From Polaromonas sp. OV174 (GTDB lineage Bacteria > Pseudomonadota > Gammaproteobacteria > Burkholderiales > Burkholderiaceae_C), in the NCBI RefSeq assembly GCF_900112285.1, contig NZ_FOKZ01000014.1, positions 62,001 to 126,000 on the forward strand: a stretch of 64,000 nucleotides of DNA. The letters are read 5' to 3'. The notes beneath the pieces are model-generated. The model was not told where the DNA came from and searched no databases. It saw only the letters and a list, made by a program, of their open reading frames with translations. Position numbers and translations under genes: made by a program. Shown one piece after another: positions 36,241 through 44,137 of the stretch (positions are counted from its first letter, which is position 1; every line of letters starts with the position of its first letter).

Positions 36241-38207
36241 AAAAAACCCTCGCTCAAACCCAGCGCACCACGTTTGACCAACCCTGCGATTGCCGCTTTG
36301 GCGCGTGACGTTCGTTTGTCGCTGGAGCAGGGCAGCAGGGCAGCGCCGGTTATCACGGCGGTCTCCAGTGCAATGCACGGATGCCCCTTCGGCGCGCCGG
36401 AATAGTCTGTCGAGCCTGCCTTGAACAGTGGAAGCAGCGCATCAAAAACCAGTCGCTGATTTCCACCCTGGGGCAGCTTCACGGCGGACACCGACTTGGC
36501 AGCGGAGTCGCTGAGCACCACGCACGACGTCATCGGGTCGCCATGGGCGTCATTGCCCAGCGTTTCAATCTTCAGCGTGAAAGGATGAATATCGCCATCC
36601 CGACCGTCCTTGCTTTTGGCGACTTTCCATTCACGGCGCTGGCCCTTGCGCGAGACCTCCACGGCCGCATCGAGAGCAGCGTAGAGCGAACTGTGGCCGC
36701 GCATGCCGGCAGCCGTATTTTTTCCGGTATGGTGAGCCAGCACCACCAGCCCCTTGGTGAGGTTTTGCAGTTCCTTGGCACGGCTCAAAATCTCGCCCAT
36801 GTCCTTGGAGCTGTTTTCATCGGCCATCGGCGCGGCCCGGTTCAAGGTGTCGATGATCAGCACGGCGCCAGGCGGCACCACGGCGGCCAGGTCGGCCACG
36901 TCTTGCGGCTTTGTCAATTGGAACGGCTGCAGCACCAGATGCAGGTCAGCAGGCAAGGCGCGGCCATGGTGCTGTTCCCAGGCGGCCGCTCGCAGCTTGA
37001 AGCCGGCTTCACCTTCCAGGGCGCAATAGACCACTGGCGCGGCCTTGGTCTGGTGGCTGAACCATGGGCGGCCTTCGGCAATGGCAGCGGCCATGTCGAA
37101 AAGAAGGAACGATTTACCACAGCCACTGGGACCAAATACGGCCGCCAGCCCCATTTCGGGCAGCACGCCCTGCACGCTCCAGGCCAGCGGCGGCAGGTCG
37201 CGCAGGTCACTGGCACCCAGCAGCTTGTAGCGCGGCGCAGGCTGGGGCGGCTCGCTGGCAGACGCCAGCAGCACGGTCAGTGCGGCCAGCCCATCGCGCT
37301 GCGCCAGGTCGTTGACGTCGCTGTTGTTCGCCCAGCCCTCGGGCATGTTAACCACGGCAGCGCCGACCTCCATCGCAATCGTGGCGGCAGCGTGTTCCTT
37401 GCCGACATCGGGCATCAACACCAGGCGGGCGCCCGGGTCACGCTGGCGCAGGTCAGTGGCGACCTTGCGAACGCGGCCCCAGCCAAAGCACACTACGGCG
37501 GCCTGTCCGCTTGCCTGCCAGCAGCTCCAGGCGGCACCGATGCCTTCCACGAGGTAAGCGACGCCACCGGGCACCAGCTCGCCCACGGTATAAAAGCCTT
37601 CCATGATGTGGTTGGGCAGATTCAATTTACCGGACATGCCTTTGGACTTGAGTCGGGCGGCCACCTCGTGCGAAGTGATGAATTGCTGGCTCGATGCCGT
37701 GCCATCCGCACGCAGCACCGGCACCACCAGCGCGCCCGCCATCGACTCGCCGCCGATGCGAAGCGCATCACCATCGGGCAGCACGAGCAGCCCGTCCAGC
37801 GGCACGCCAGCAGCACCTTTTGCGACGATGTAGGGATGCCCGTCAGTAGCGGCTAGGCAGCGGCTGAGCACCTCGGCAGCGTTCATGCCTGGGGCCGGCT
37901 CCACGGCCTGTTGCAAGGCTGGGGTGGCTACCGACTGCGGCTTGCCGGCACATTGGCGACCCTCGCATTGAGCTGCCATCATGAACAAGGTGCCAGGGCC
38001 GATACCCTTGCCAGGCTTGAAGCTGTTCCAGGTAGCGCGGGCCGCGCGTTCGTCGTAGTTGTCAGCGCCGGCGCTCCAGTCGTTAAAGGCGGCAAAATCA
38101 ATGCCGACCGCATGGGCCGCCATGCCAACTCTCACCCAGTCGGGACGAGGTAGGCTGGGCGGAATCGAATAAAGCGCCTCAAGGGCGCGGTCGAGCTCCT
38201 TAGGCAT
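36228..38207 (-). CDS. Island primase-helicase (PriCT-like, toprim, RepA-like AAA ATPase)
   Basis: 659 residues. The N-terminal block (RALEALYSIPPSLPRPDWVR, GMAAHAVGIDFAAFNDWSAG) is PriCT-2-like. A toprim-type region follows (GVAYLVEGIGAAWSCWQASG to ARLVLMPDVGKEHAAATIA). From about residue 340 a RepA/DnaB-type ATPase has Walker A FGPSGCGKSFLLF, Walker B VLIIDTLNRAAPM, and LVVLAHHTGKN. Such proteins start replication of phages, plasmids and integrative elements, so the island may replicate after excision. It overlaps the upstream HTH gene by 8 bp. Confidence 0.85.
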   Translation of the reverse strand: MPKELDRALEALYSIPPSLPRPDWVRVGMAAHAVGIDFAAFNDWSAGADNYDERAARATWNSFKPGKGIGPGTLFMMAAQCEGRQCAGKPQSVATPALQQAVEPAPGMNAAEVLSRCLAATDGHPYIVAKGAAGVPLDGLLVLPDGDALRIGGESMAGALVVPVLRADGTASSQQFITSHEVAARLKSKGMSGKLNLPNHIMEGFYTVGELVPGGVAYLVEGIGAAWSCWQASGQAAVVCFGWGRVRKVATDLRQRDPGARLVLMPDVGKEHAAATIAMEVGAAVVNMPEGWANNSDVNDLAQRDGLAALTVLLASASEPPQPAPRYKLLGASDLRDLPPLAWSVQGVLPEMGLAAVFGPSGCGKSFLLFDMAAAIAEGRPWFSHQTKAAPVVYCALEGEAGFKLRAAAWEQHHGRALPADLHLVLQPFQLTKPQDVADLAAVVPPGAVLIIDTLNRAAPMADENSSKDMGEILSRAKELQNLTKGLVVLAHHTGKNTAAGMRGHSSLYAALDAAVEVSRKGQRREWKVAKSKDGRDGDIHPFTLKIETLGNDAHGDPMTSCVVLSDSAAKSVSAVKLPQGGNQRLVFDALLPLFKAGSTDYSGAPKGHPCIALETAVITGAALLPCSSDKRTSRAKAAIAGLVKRGALGLSEGFLWKA

Positions 38208-38718
38208 AACCGTCCTCCGAAAACAGGTCGCCCTGATTAGGGTTGAACTTGGCGGCAGCGCGGTCCGCGTTGCGCTTGGTTGCCTTCGCCTTTGCCTCGG
38301 GAGCCTTCTTGCGCAGCTTGGCCCTGGCCTCTTTCACACTTTGGCAAAACTCGTGGGCGCCGTTTTCGAAAGCGAGGCCAATCGTTGCAGGGTCTAGGTA
38401 GTAAGAGGAAATTTCAGTCACGCGGCCGTCATTGGTGCCCACCTCCTTCTCGTCAGATTTGATAGGCCAGCCATTTTTTCGGAGAGTATGGATAGGCGAT
38501 GAAAGGCGTGTGGTGCTGGCGATGAAAACGGCCTCCATACCCGTCAAAAATTCGCCATTGAGAATGCGGGAAAGAACCTCAGCAATAATGGTGTTACGAC
38601 GTTTCGGGAAAGTTCCAATCGTTGGTGTTTTTGCTATAAAATTTGTGGTGTTATCTGTGTTTTTCTTGGCGGGTCGGTCGTTTGCGTCGTCCGGCCCGTT
38701 GCCTTTTGTGGCGCTCAT
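38200..38718 (-). CDS. HTH_39-like DNA-binding island protein
   Basis: 172 residues starting MSATKGNGPDDANDRPAKKN. The segment VLSRILNGEFLTGMEAVFIA, TTRLSSPIHTLRKNGWPIKS is a helix-turn-helix of the type seen in phage and satellite proteins next to primases. A basic Lys/Ala-rich tail follows (KLRKKAPEAKAKATKRNADR). The gene overlaps the primase start by 8 bp. ATG at 38718 is preferred to the frame start 26 codons earlier. Confidence 0.7.
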   Translation of the reverse strand: MSATKGNGPDDANDRPAKKNTDNTTNFIAKTPTIGTFPKRRNTIIAEVLSRILNGEFLTGMEAVFIASTTRLSSPIHTLRKNGWPIKSDEKEVGTNDGRVTEISSYYLDPATIGLAFENGAHEFCQSVKEARAKLRKKAPEAKAKATKRNADRAAAKFNPNQGDLFSEDGYA

Positions 38719-38872
38719 TATTTGACGTCCACAAAAAGCGGTTGCAGTAGGAGTGCACCCAGTGGCGCAAAATTGGCGTAAGGCAAAAAGTGCCAAGCCA
38801 GAGAAGTAACGTGGGCCATCAGTTCTTGCGTGAAATCAAGGACTTTGAAGACCAGGTGTTGGTCGCGGTTCA

Positions 38873-39070
38873 TTACGACACCTCCCGCGATTCAATCCAG
38901 GAGTCGATTGAGTCCGACTTCCAGCCCACAGCCTTAGCGGTCAACTTGACGGGCTTAGGGAAAAGGTTTTTTGCCATCAGCGCGTAAATTGAGCTACGGC
39001 TCAAGCCCGTACGCGCCTCCACCTGTTTGCGTCGCAGAATTGCGAGTGCGGTTTGAAGTTGGGCAGTCAT
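38873..39070 (-). CDS. AlpA-family transcriptional regulator
   Basis: 65 residues. MTAQLQTALAILRRKQVEAR followed by TGLSRSSIYALMAKNLFPKP is the MerR-like winged HTH of AlpA proteins, which activate integrase/excision genes in P4-like and cryptic elements. It is the first gene of the leftward core operon. Confidence 0.88.
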   Translation of the reverse strand: MTAQLQTALAILRRKQVEARTGLSRSSIYALMAKNLFPKPVKLTAKAVGWKSDSIDSWIESREVS

Positions 39071-39660
39071 GGTTACTACTTTTCGTAAAAACCTCTAACA
39101 GCACAGGCCAGAGGTCTAGTAATAATCCAAGGGCGTTTAAGGATTGAGCGGGAACATCGAGGATTGCTAAAACCTAGCATTGACGCGGGGTTGCAGAGCT
39201 TTTTTGCTGCTCGCCCAAACGCCCAATTGGACGCGCCCAAACGCCCAACGCCCGAATGTCAAGTTACTTGCGGTTTTGAATCTCAAAACTGTCAGCAAGC
39301 CACAAGCGCATCGAGAGGTTTATCTAGCGGCATCCCTTTGTGCGTGTCTGGCTCCGGTCGGACGCTCGCAGAATGTTGTGCCGGTAGGTCACATGTAGCG
39401 TTTGGTCCGTGCCTTGCCGCAGTCCCTCGGGCTCGATTCTGCGGCTGGACCTCACTTTTTACCGCCATGGATGGCCGTCGCCACTGCCGGCTCGGTGTAA
39501 GCGCCGCAGGACGCCCTTGTGTAGCCGGCCTTACGCTCCAGCTCCGTAGGCGTCTCGCGCGGCCTGCCCAGCAGCTCACAGCCGAGCAGCAGCCCATCGC
39601 CAAGGGCATACGTTCCATCCACGCCAAGGGTAGGCAGAAATACGGCTGGGTGCCAAAAAG
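39071..39660. other. 590-bp control region between alpA and the integrase gene
   Basis: No convincing gene; a plus-strand frame at 39164-39664 lacks family resemblance. It holds the alpA upstream region and two 15-bp direct repeats (39212-39226 and 39234-39248). Confidence 0.5.
39212..39248. repeat. Pair of 15-bp direct repeats upstream of alpA
   Basis: CGCCCAAACGCCCAA occurs twice, spaced 7 bp apart, followed by further CGCCC. The exact two-turn spacing (22 bp centre to centre) fits cooperative protein binding. They lie 140-180 bp before the alpA start. Confidence 0.7.
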
Positions 39661-40791
39661 TTAAATCATCTCTACAGCATCAAGTCGGGCGCGTGTCTGA
39701 ATATGGCGAAGGTGACCGTAGTGCTTGTCTATCATGGTGGTAGAGGTACCAGCCAGCCGCGCCACCAGGAATGTGTCCACCCCTCCGGCAATCATTTCGC
39801 TGATGGCCACATGGCGAAGCGTGTACATCACGACTTCATCAGGTAGTTTTGCGGCCTTTACCGCGTTCTTGAATCTTTTTTTCCAGCTATCTTTATTCCA
39901 TCGATTGCCAAAAGAATCAGTCAGCAGCGGAGCGGATGGAAGCTTGTTTTGTGCTTGAATTTTCAAAAACTCAATGGCCGTGGTGGACAGCGTGACCAAG
40001 CGTCTCCCTGTTTTTCCGGTAAGGGTTAACGTGCCTTGCTCTTTGTTGAGGTCACCCACATTCGCGTTCGCTATCTCACCCGGTCGTAAAGCAGTCAGTA
40101 AGAGAGTTCTGACCAGTGCGGCCAATTGAATATCGCAATGGGCGAGTAGGACGGCTCGCTCTGGCGAAGTCAGGTCGCCCGTGCGGCGCTTGCTGGCCTT
40201 AGGGTAGGGGGTAACCGTCTTCCAGCCGGCGTCTGTCAGGATGAGCCGGTCTTTCAAGGCGAGATTTAATGCGGCTTTTACTGCGGCCAGATTACGATTG
40301 GCCGTGTTTTTCGAGCGGCGCATATCGTCTTCATCGCCGTCCTCATTCAGTTGAGCCACGAGCCATTCACGCAGGTGGTTGGTACGCAGCTTGTCCAGTG
40401 GCATGGCCCCAATGGGTTTGCCATGCACAAGGCGGTTGAAGCGCCCTTCCACATCAGCGGCACTGGCCTTACTATTTTCGGTTTTTTTGTGTGTTACCCA
40501 GGTGTTACATACTTCGTCCACAGTGATGGCTTTATGGGTTATCCCCATATCCACAGCCCCCGCCCATGCTTCAGTGAGCCGCACGGCCTCTTCATATCCC
40601 GACAGAGTGCCAAGGGAGCGAAACTCATAGCTTTTTGTACCCTCCTTCAACCTTCGGGCTATCCAAGTACCCGTTCCCTCATCGGCGCGACGGTAGCCAA
40701 CATACAGACCGATTCTTAGGCAGTGGAAGTAGGGATTGCGACGGGGCTTAAGGGCGTCTCGTGCGGAGGTGCTTTTGAGATTGACTGCCAT
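39661..40791 (-). CDS. int: Tyrosine integrase of the tRNA-Val island
   Basis: 376 residues. Site-specific recombinase that inserts and excises the island. The catalytic Arg is in LTALRPGEIAN, the second box is YTLRHVAISEMIAGG, and the terminal His and Tyr region is STTMIDKHYGHLR. An N-terminal arm-binding domain (about 1-90) is present. ATG at 40791 has AAGG before it; the longer frame adds 18 codons with no support. The gene start lies 135 bp from the right attachment repeat, the usual place. Confidence 0.93.
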   Translation of the reverse strand: MAVNLKSTSARDALKPRRNPYFHCLRIGLYVGYRRADEGTGTWIARRLKEGTKSYEFRSLGTLSGYEEAVRLTEAWAGAVDMGITHKAITVDEVCNTWVTHKKTENSKASAADVEGRFNRLVHGKPIGAMPLDKLRTNHLREWLVAQLNEDGDEDDMRRSKNTANRNLAAVKAALNLALKDRLILTDAGWKTVTPYPKASKRRTGDLTSPERAVLLAHCDIQLAALVRTLLLTALRPGEIANANVGDLNKEQGTLTLTGKTGRRLVTLSTTAIEFLKIQAQNKLPSAPLLTDSFGNRWNKDSWKKRFKNAVKAAKLPDEVVMYTLRHVAISEMIAGGVDTFLVARLAGTSTTMIDKHYGHLRHIQTRARLDAVEMI

Positions 40792-40926
40792 GGTTACCTT
40801 GCCTGAGTTTGGTACGCAACTAAGTACGCAACTATTGTATGGCACATAGTGGAATGTGCAGGTATTAAATCATATATAAATCAACTACTTATGATGTTTA
40901 ATGGAACGTTGTGGATCATTGTTCCG

Positions 40927-40974
40927 GCATTCACACTGCAGGGGTCGCAAGTTCGAAACTTGCACCGCCCACCA
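40927..40974. repeat. attR: 48-bp direct repeat of tRNA-Val 3' part
   Basis: Identical to 10893-10940; includes anticodon loop, T-arm, acceptor 3' strand and CCA. The bases before it (GTTCCG) differ from the tRNA, so this is not a functional gene. Confidence 0.95.
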
Positions 40975-40989
40975 GAATTTAGAAGAATC

Positions 40990-41021
40990 AAAAAAGCCAA
41001 GTCATATGACTTGGCTTTTTT
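40990..41021 (+). terminator. Native tRNA-Val terminator, displaced by the island
   Basis: A 32-bp perfect palindrome, AAAAAAGCCAAGTCA meeting TGACTTGGCTTTTTT. It starts 15 bp past the right repeat, where the tRNA terminator would be before integration. Confidence 0.85.
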
Positions 41022-41049
41022 GTTGGCCGACTAGCTTTTACCGCCTTTT

Positions 41050-41079
41050 ATTTCCTGCGGCCTTGCGGCCGCAGGAAAT
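41050..41079. other. Strong hairpin at the 3' end of phoH2
   Basis: ATTTCCTGCGGCC pairs with GGCCGCAGGAAAT around a 4-nt loop, 13 bp after the phoH2 stop. No T-tract follows on either strand, so it may stabilise the transcript end or be a weak terminator. Confidence 0.6.
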
Positions 41080-41092
41080 ACCTAGACAAAGA

Positions 41093-42775
41093 TCAAAGTA
41101 CCTCGCTGGCGAAATCCGCCAGGCGTGAGCGCTCACCGCGAGCCAGCGTGATGTGCCCGCCGTGCGGCCAGCCTTTGAAGCGGTCCACGGCAAAGGTCAT
41201 GCCCGAAGAGCCTTCGGTGAGGTAGGGCGTGTCAATTTGCGCCAGATTGCCCATGCAAACAATTTTGGTGCCCGGGCCGGCGCGCGTGATGAGTGTCTTC
41301 ATCTGTTTGGGCGTCAGATTTTGCGCCTCATCGATGATCACGTACTTGTTGAGAAAGGTGCGGCCGCGCATGAAGTTCATGCTCTTGACCTTGATGCGCG
41401 AGCGGATCAGCTCATTGGTTGCGGCGCGCCCCCACTCGCCTGAGCCGCTGTCGGTCTTGCCCAGAACTTCCAGGTTGTCGTCCAGCGCACCCATCCAGGG
41501 GCCCATTTTTTCTTCTTCGGTACCGGGCAGGAAGCCTATGTCTTCGCCAACAGACACAGTGGCGCGCGTCATGATGATTTCGGTGTAGCGCCTGTCGTCG
41601 AGTACCTGGGTCAGGCCGCTGGCCAGGGCCATCAAGGTTTTTCCGGTGCCGGCCGTGCCGGCCAAGGTGACGAAGTCCACTTCCGGGTCCATGAGCAGGT
41701 TCATCGCGAAATTTTGCTCGCGGTTGCGCATGGTCACGCCCCAGACGGCATTTTTCAGGTGGGTGTAATCCTTGAGGGTTTTCAGGACCGCCGTTTTTGC
41801 CTGTATTTCCGTGACACGGGCATACAGCGGCGGCTCGCCCGGTGCTTCAAAAAAGACGAACTGGTTGATCAGCAAGCTACCGACAATGGGGCCCGCAATG
41901 CGATAGAAGGTGTGGCTGCCTTGCTGCCAGCTTTCTATGGTTTTGCTCTGGCGCGTCCAGAAGTCTGTGGGCAGGGCCAGTGCGCCCGAGTAAAGCAGGT
42001 CGCTGTCTTCCAGTACCTTGTCGTTTTGGTAGTCATCGGTGGGTAGTCCAAGTGCGCGTGCCTTGACGCGCATATTGATGTCCTTGGAGACTAAAACAAC
42101 CTCGCGCGGCGCGTATTCCTTGCGCAGGGCCTCGACCACGCCCAGGATCTGGTTGTCGGCCTTGCCCTGAGGCAGGCTCATGGGCAGTGTGTAGTCCAGT
42201 GGCTTGGTTTGGAAAAACAGGCTGCCGCCGGCCTCGGGGTGACCGGTGGTGTCCAGTTTCAGGCCCTTGGCGATGTCGGCGCCCTGCGCGCCTGCCAGCG
42301 CATCGAGTGTGCGGCTGGTCTGCCGGGCGTTGCGGGCCACCTCGGTCATGCCTTTTTTATGGCCGTCGAGCTCCTCAAGCACGATCATGGGCAGAAAGAT
42401 GTCATGTTCTTCAAAGCGGAACAGGCACATCGGGTCATGCATCAGCACGTTGGTGTCCAGCACAAAGAGCTTGGTGGGGCCTGCATGCTTGGGTTTTTTG
42501 GCTTTGACCGCCGGTTTGCTTGGTGCGGCGCTCTCTTTTTTGGCGCTAACCAGGGCTGTCCTTGCGGGGCTGGCAGGCTCTTTTCCTTTGTAGGCCACGG
42601 GATGGTTGGCAGCATCGGCGGTGCGGCTGTCAAACAGGTCCAGGACTGGTGGGCTGGGCGCTGCTAGGGTGCTTTCCGTCTTTCGTGCGGCTTTGGATGG
42701 CGAGCGGGCAGGCGCATCAAGCGCGCTGGGAGAGAGCAGGGCGGCACGTTTGGTCGGGGCAGGGGGCAGGGGCAT
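41093..42775 (-). CDS. PhoH2-type PIN-PhoH fusion protein
   Basis: 560 residues. After a basic, alanine-rich 100-residue leader, a PIN nuclease domain starts LFVLDTNVLMHDPMCLF, and a PhoH ATPase carries Walker A LAGTAGTGKTLM and Walker B YVIIDEAQNLTPKQM. PhoH2 proteins act as ATP-dependent RNA helicase/nucleases; some are paired with antitoxins, but I see no small partner here. It follows bcp in the same direction across a terminator. Confidence 0.92.
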   Translation of the reverse strand: MPLPPAPTKRAALLSPSALDAPARSPSKAARKTESTLAAPSPPVLDLFDSRTADAANHPVAYKGKEPASPARTALVSAKKESAAPSKPAVKAKKPKHAGPTKLFVLDTNVLMHDPMCLFRFEEHDIFLPMIVLEELDGHKKGMTEVARNARQTSRTLDALAGAQGADIAKGLKLDTTGHPEAGGSLFFQTKPLDYTLPMSLPQGKADNQILGVVEALRKEYAPREVVLVSKDINMRVKARALGLPTDDYQNDKVLEDSDLLYSGALALPTDFWTRQSKTIESWQQGSHTFYRIAGPIVGSLLINQFVFFEAPGEPPLYARVTEIQAKTAVLKTLKDYTHLKNAVWGVTMRNREQNFAMNLLMDPEVDFVTLAGTAGTGKTLMALASGLTQVLDDRRYTEIIMTRATVSVGEDIGFLPGTEEEKMGPWMGALDDNLEVLGKTDSGSGEWGRAATNELIRSRIKVKSMNFMRGRTFLNKYVIIDEAQNLTPKQMKTLITRAGPGTKIVCMGNLAQIDTPYLTEGSSGMTFAVDRFKGWPHGGHITLARGERSRLADFASEVL

Positions 42776-42812
42776 GGTGCGTGGAACTCTCTTTATAAAG
42801 GTTTCGGAAATA

Positions 42813-42844
42813 AAAAAGCCGCCTTGAAACCAGGGCGGCTTTTT
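42813..42844 (-). terminator. Terminator after bcp
   Basis: AAAAAGCCGCC and GGCGGCTTTTT form an 11-bp stem with a 10-nt loop. It is 109 bp past the bcp stop on the minus strand. The symmetrical A/T arms would let it work in both directions. Confidence 0.85.
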
Positions 42845-42952
42845 CTTTTCAGCGCAGTTGCGAAGGTCAACAGCATGAGTTCATTATGCACAACTCATGT
42901 GACGGGGCAAGCTGCGCTTGCTAAGTCACCTCAGTTGCGTGATGACTTGCTA

Positions 42953-43429
42953 TCAAGCGGCTTTCTTCAGACCCTTGACGGCTTTCAGTACATCGTCGAC
43001 ATGGCCAGGCACCTTGAGGCCGCGCCACTCTTCCTTTAGCAGGCCATCGGCGCCGACCAAAAAGGTGCTGCGCTCAATGCCCTTGACCTTTTTGCCGTAC
43101 ATGATCTTGTTTTTGACCACGCCGAACATGTGACACATTTTTTCTTCGGTGTCGGCAATCAGCTCGAACGGGAGTTCCAGTTTGGTCTTGAACTCATCGT
43201 GCGACTTCATGTTGTCGCGCGATACGCCAAAAACGGTGGCGCCGGCCTTGACGAAATCCTTGTAGCGATCACGAAACTGCATGGCCTCGGTGGTGCAGCC
43301 AGGGGTGTTGTCCTTGGGGTAAAAGTACAGCACAACGACATTGCCAAGGTGCGATTGGTTTGAAACTTTGAGGCCACCAGTGGCATTCGCTTCAAATTCG
43401 GGGAGTGGTTTATTGACGACGACTGCCAT
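42953..43429 (-). CDS. bcp: Thioredoxin-dependent peroxiredoxin (BCP/PrxQ)
   Basis: 158 residues. Reduces hydrogen peroxide and organic peroxides. The peroxidatic Cys45 is in YPKDNTPGCTTEAMQFRD; unlike E. coli Bcp there is no Cys five residues later, so resolution probably involves Cys98 or an outside thiol. Family block STFLVGADG is present near residue 122. Confidence 0.95.
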   Translation of the reverse strand: MAVVVNKPLPEFEANATGGLKVSNQSHLGNVVVLYFYPKDNTPGCTTEAMQFRDRYKDFVKAGATVFGVSRDNMKSHDEFKTKLELPFELIADTEEKMCHMFGVVKNKIMYGKKVKGIERSTFLVGADGLLKEEWRGLKVPGHVDDVLKAVKGLKKAA

Positions 43430-43551
43430 ACTGAGTAGACCCTGACGAAAGTAGTTGTAATTAGCCGTGGCCGTTGATACGGACCCCGGGCGGCAAGCCT
43501 GGGTTTGGTACCAAGTGCAACCCTAGATTTTACTCTGAAAGAGAAGTTACT

Positions 43552-43950
43552 TCAGGCTTCTATTCCTTTGTCCTCAATCAGCAGGGCTGCAATCACCTGA
43601 CGGCCTTCGCCCGCCAGGATGTTGTAGGTGCGGCAAGCCGCCAATGTATCCATGGTCTCAATGCCTATGCGTTGGGCCATCAGCGCACGCAAAAAAGCCG
43701 GGTTCGGAAAGCGCAGACGGCTGCCACTGCCGAAAATAACCAGCTCAGGCCGGGTATCGGCGAGCACCGAAAAATGCTCTGCCGTGAGATCTTCAAAGCG
43801 CGTGCAATTCCAGGGAAATTTTTCGCCACGCGAGCCGATAACGATGCTGTGCTCGATTTTTTCTGCCACGCCCTTGTTCCCCAAGCCGACCCAGCCGGGG
43901 CCGTAGCCGAGGATGGATTGAACATCGAGACGGTCAGGTTGGAGTTTCAT
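43552..43950 (-). CDS. Mth938-like (DUF498) domain protein
   Basis: 132 residues. The pattern RPELVIFGSGSRLRFPNPAF with IGIETMDTLAACRTYNILAG is diagnostic of this family, which includes the mitochondrial assembly factor NDUFAF3. Bacterial members have no firmly known role. The gene lies 123 bp upstream of bcp's start on the same strand and is divergent from the aminotransferase. Confidence 0.9.
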   Translation of the reverse strand: MKLQPDRLDVQSILGYGPGWVGLGNKGVAEKIEHSIVIGSRGEKFPWNCTRFEDLTAEHFSVLADTRPELVIFGSGSRLRFPNPAFLRALMAQRIGIETMDTLAACRTYNILAGEGRQVIAALLIEDKGIEA

Positions 43951-44137
43951 GGGGATTGAGTGCGTTGAGAGGACGGGGCAAGGGCGATGCCTAAGCGCTG
44001 TGCGCCAGCGAAAATCGCTTTTTATGTGGTCAAATTATAGATTCCGCCCGAATCTCTCGCTGCAGTGCTGATGGCTTACCGTTTGCCCGCTAGCGTGATT
44101 GTCGAAATGGTACTTGCCTTCTATCCAAAAAAGCTTC

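Larger units (their letters stand above)
10893..40974. mobile_element. 30-kb genomic island integrated at tRNA-Val
   Basis: The two boundaries are a 48-bp exact repeat of the tRNA-Val 3' part (10893-10940 and 40927-40974), 30,034 bp apart. A tyrosine integrase reads inward from the right end, 183 bp from the right repeat, and an AlpA-type regulator, HTH protein and primase-helicase follow it. Cargo includes restriction-modification, mutasome and nuclease genes, plus gene relics. No conjugation genes, capsid genes or terminase are seen, so transfer would need a helper or packaging by another element. Confidence 0.92.

Noticed and set aside
39164..39664. 166-codon plus-strand frame near the integrase
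   Set aside because: No ribosome site, low protein-like character, and spans the direct repeats and the end of int.
10941..40926. Complete prophage
   Set aside because: Integrase and primase are present but no capsid, portal, terminase, tail or lysis genes are seen.
40927..40974. Second tRNA-Val gene
   Set aside because: Only the 3' 48 bp are present; the 5' acceptor strand and D-arm are missing.
41093..42775. PhoH2 toxin-antitoxin operon (PhoAT type)
   Set aside because: No small upstream antitoxin frame; upstream is a terminator and bcp.
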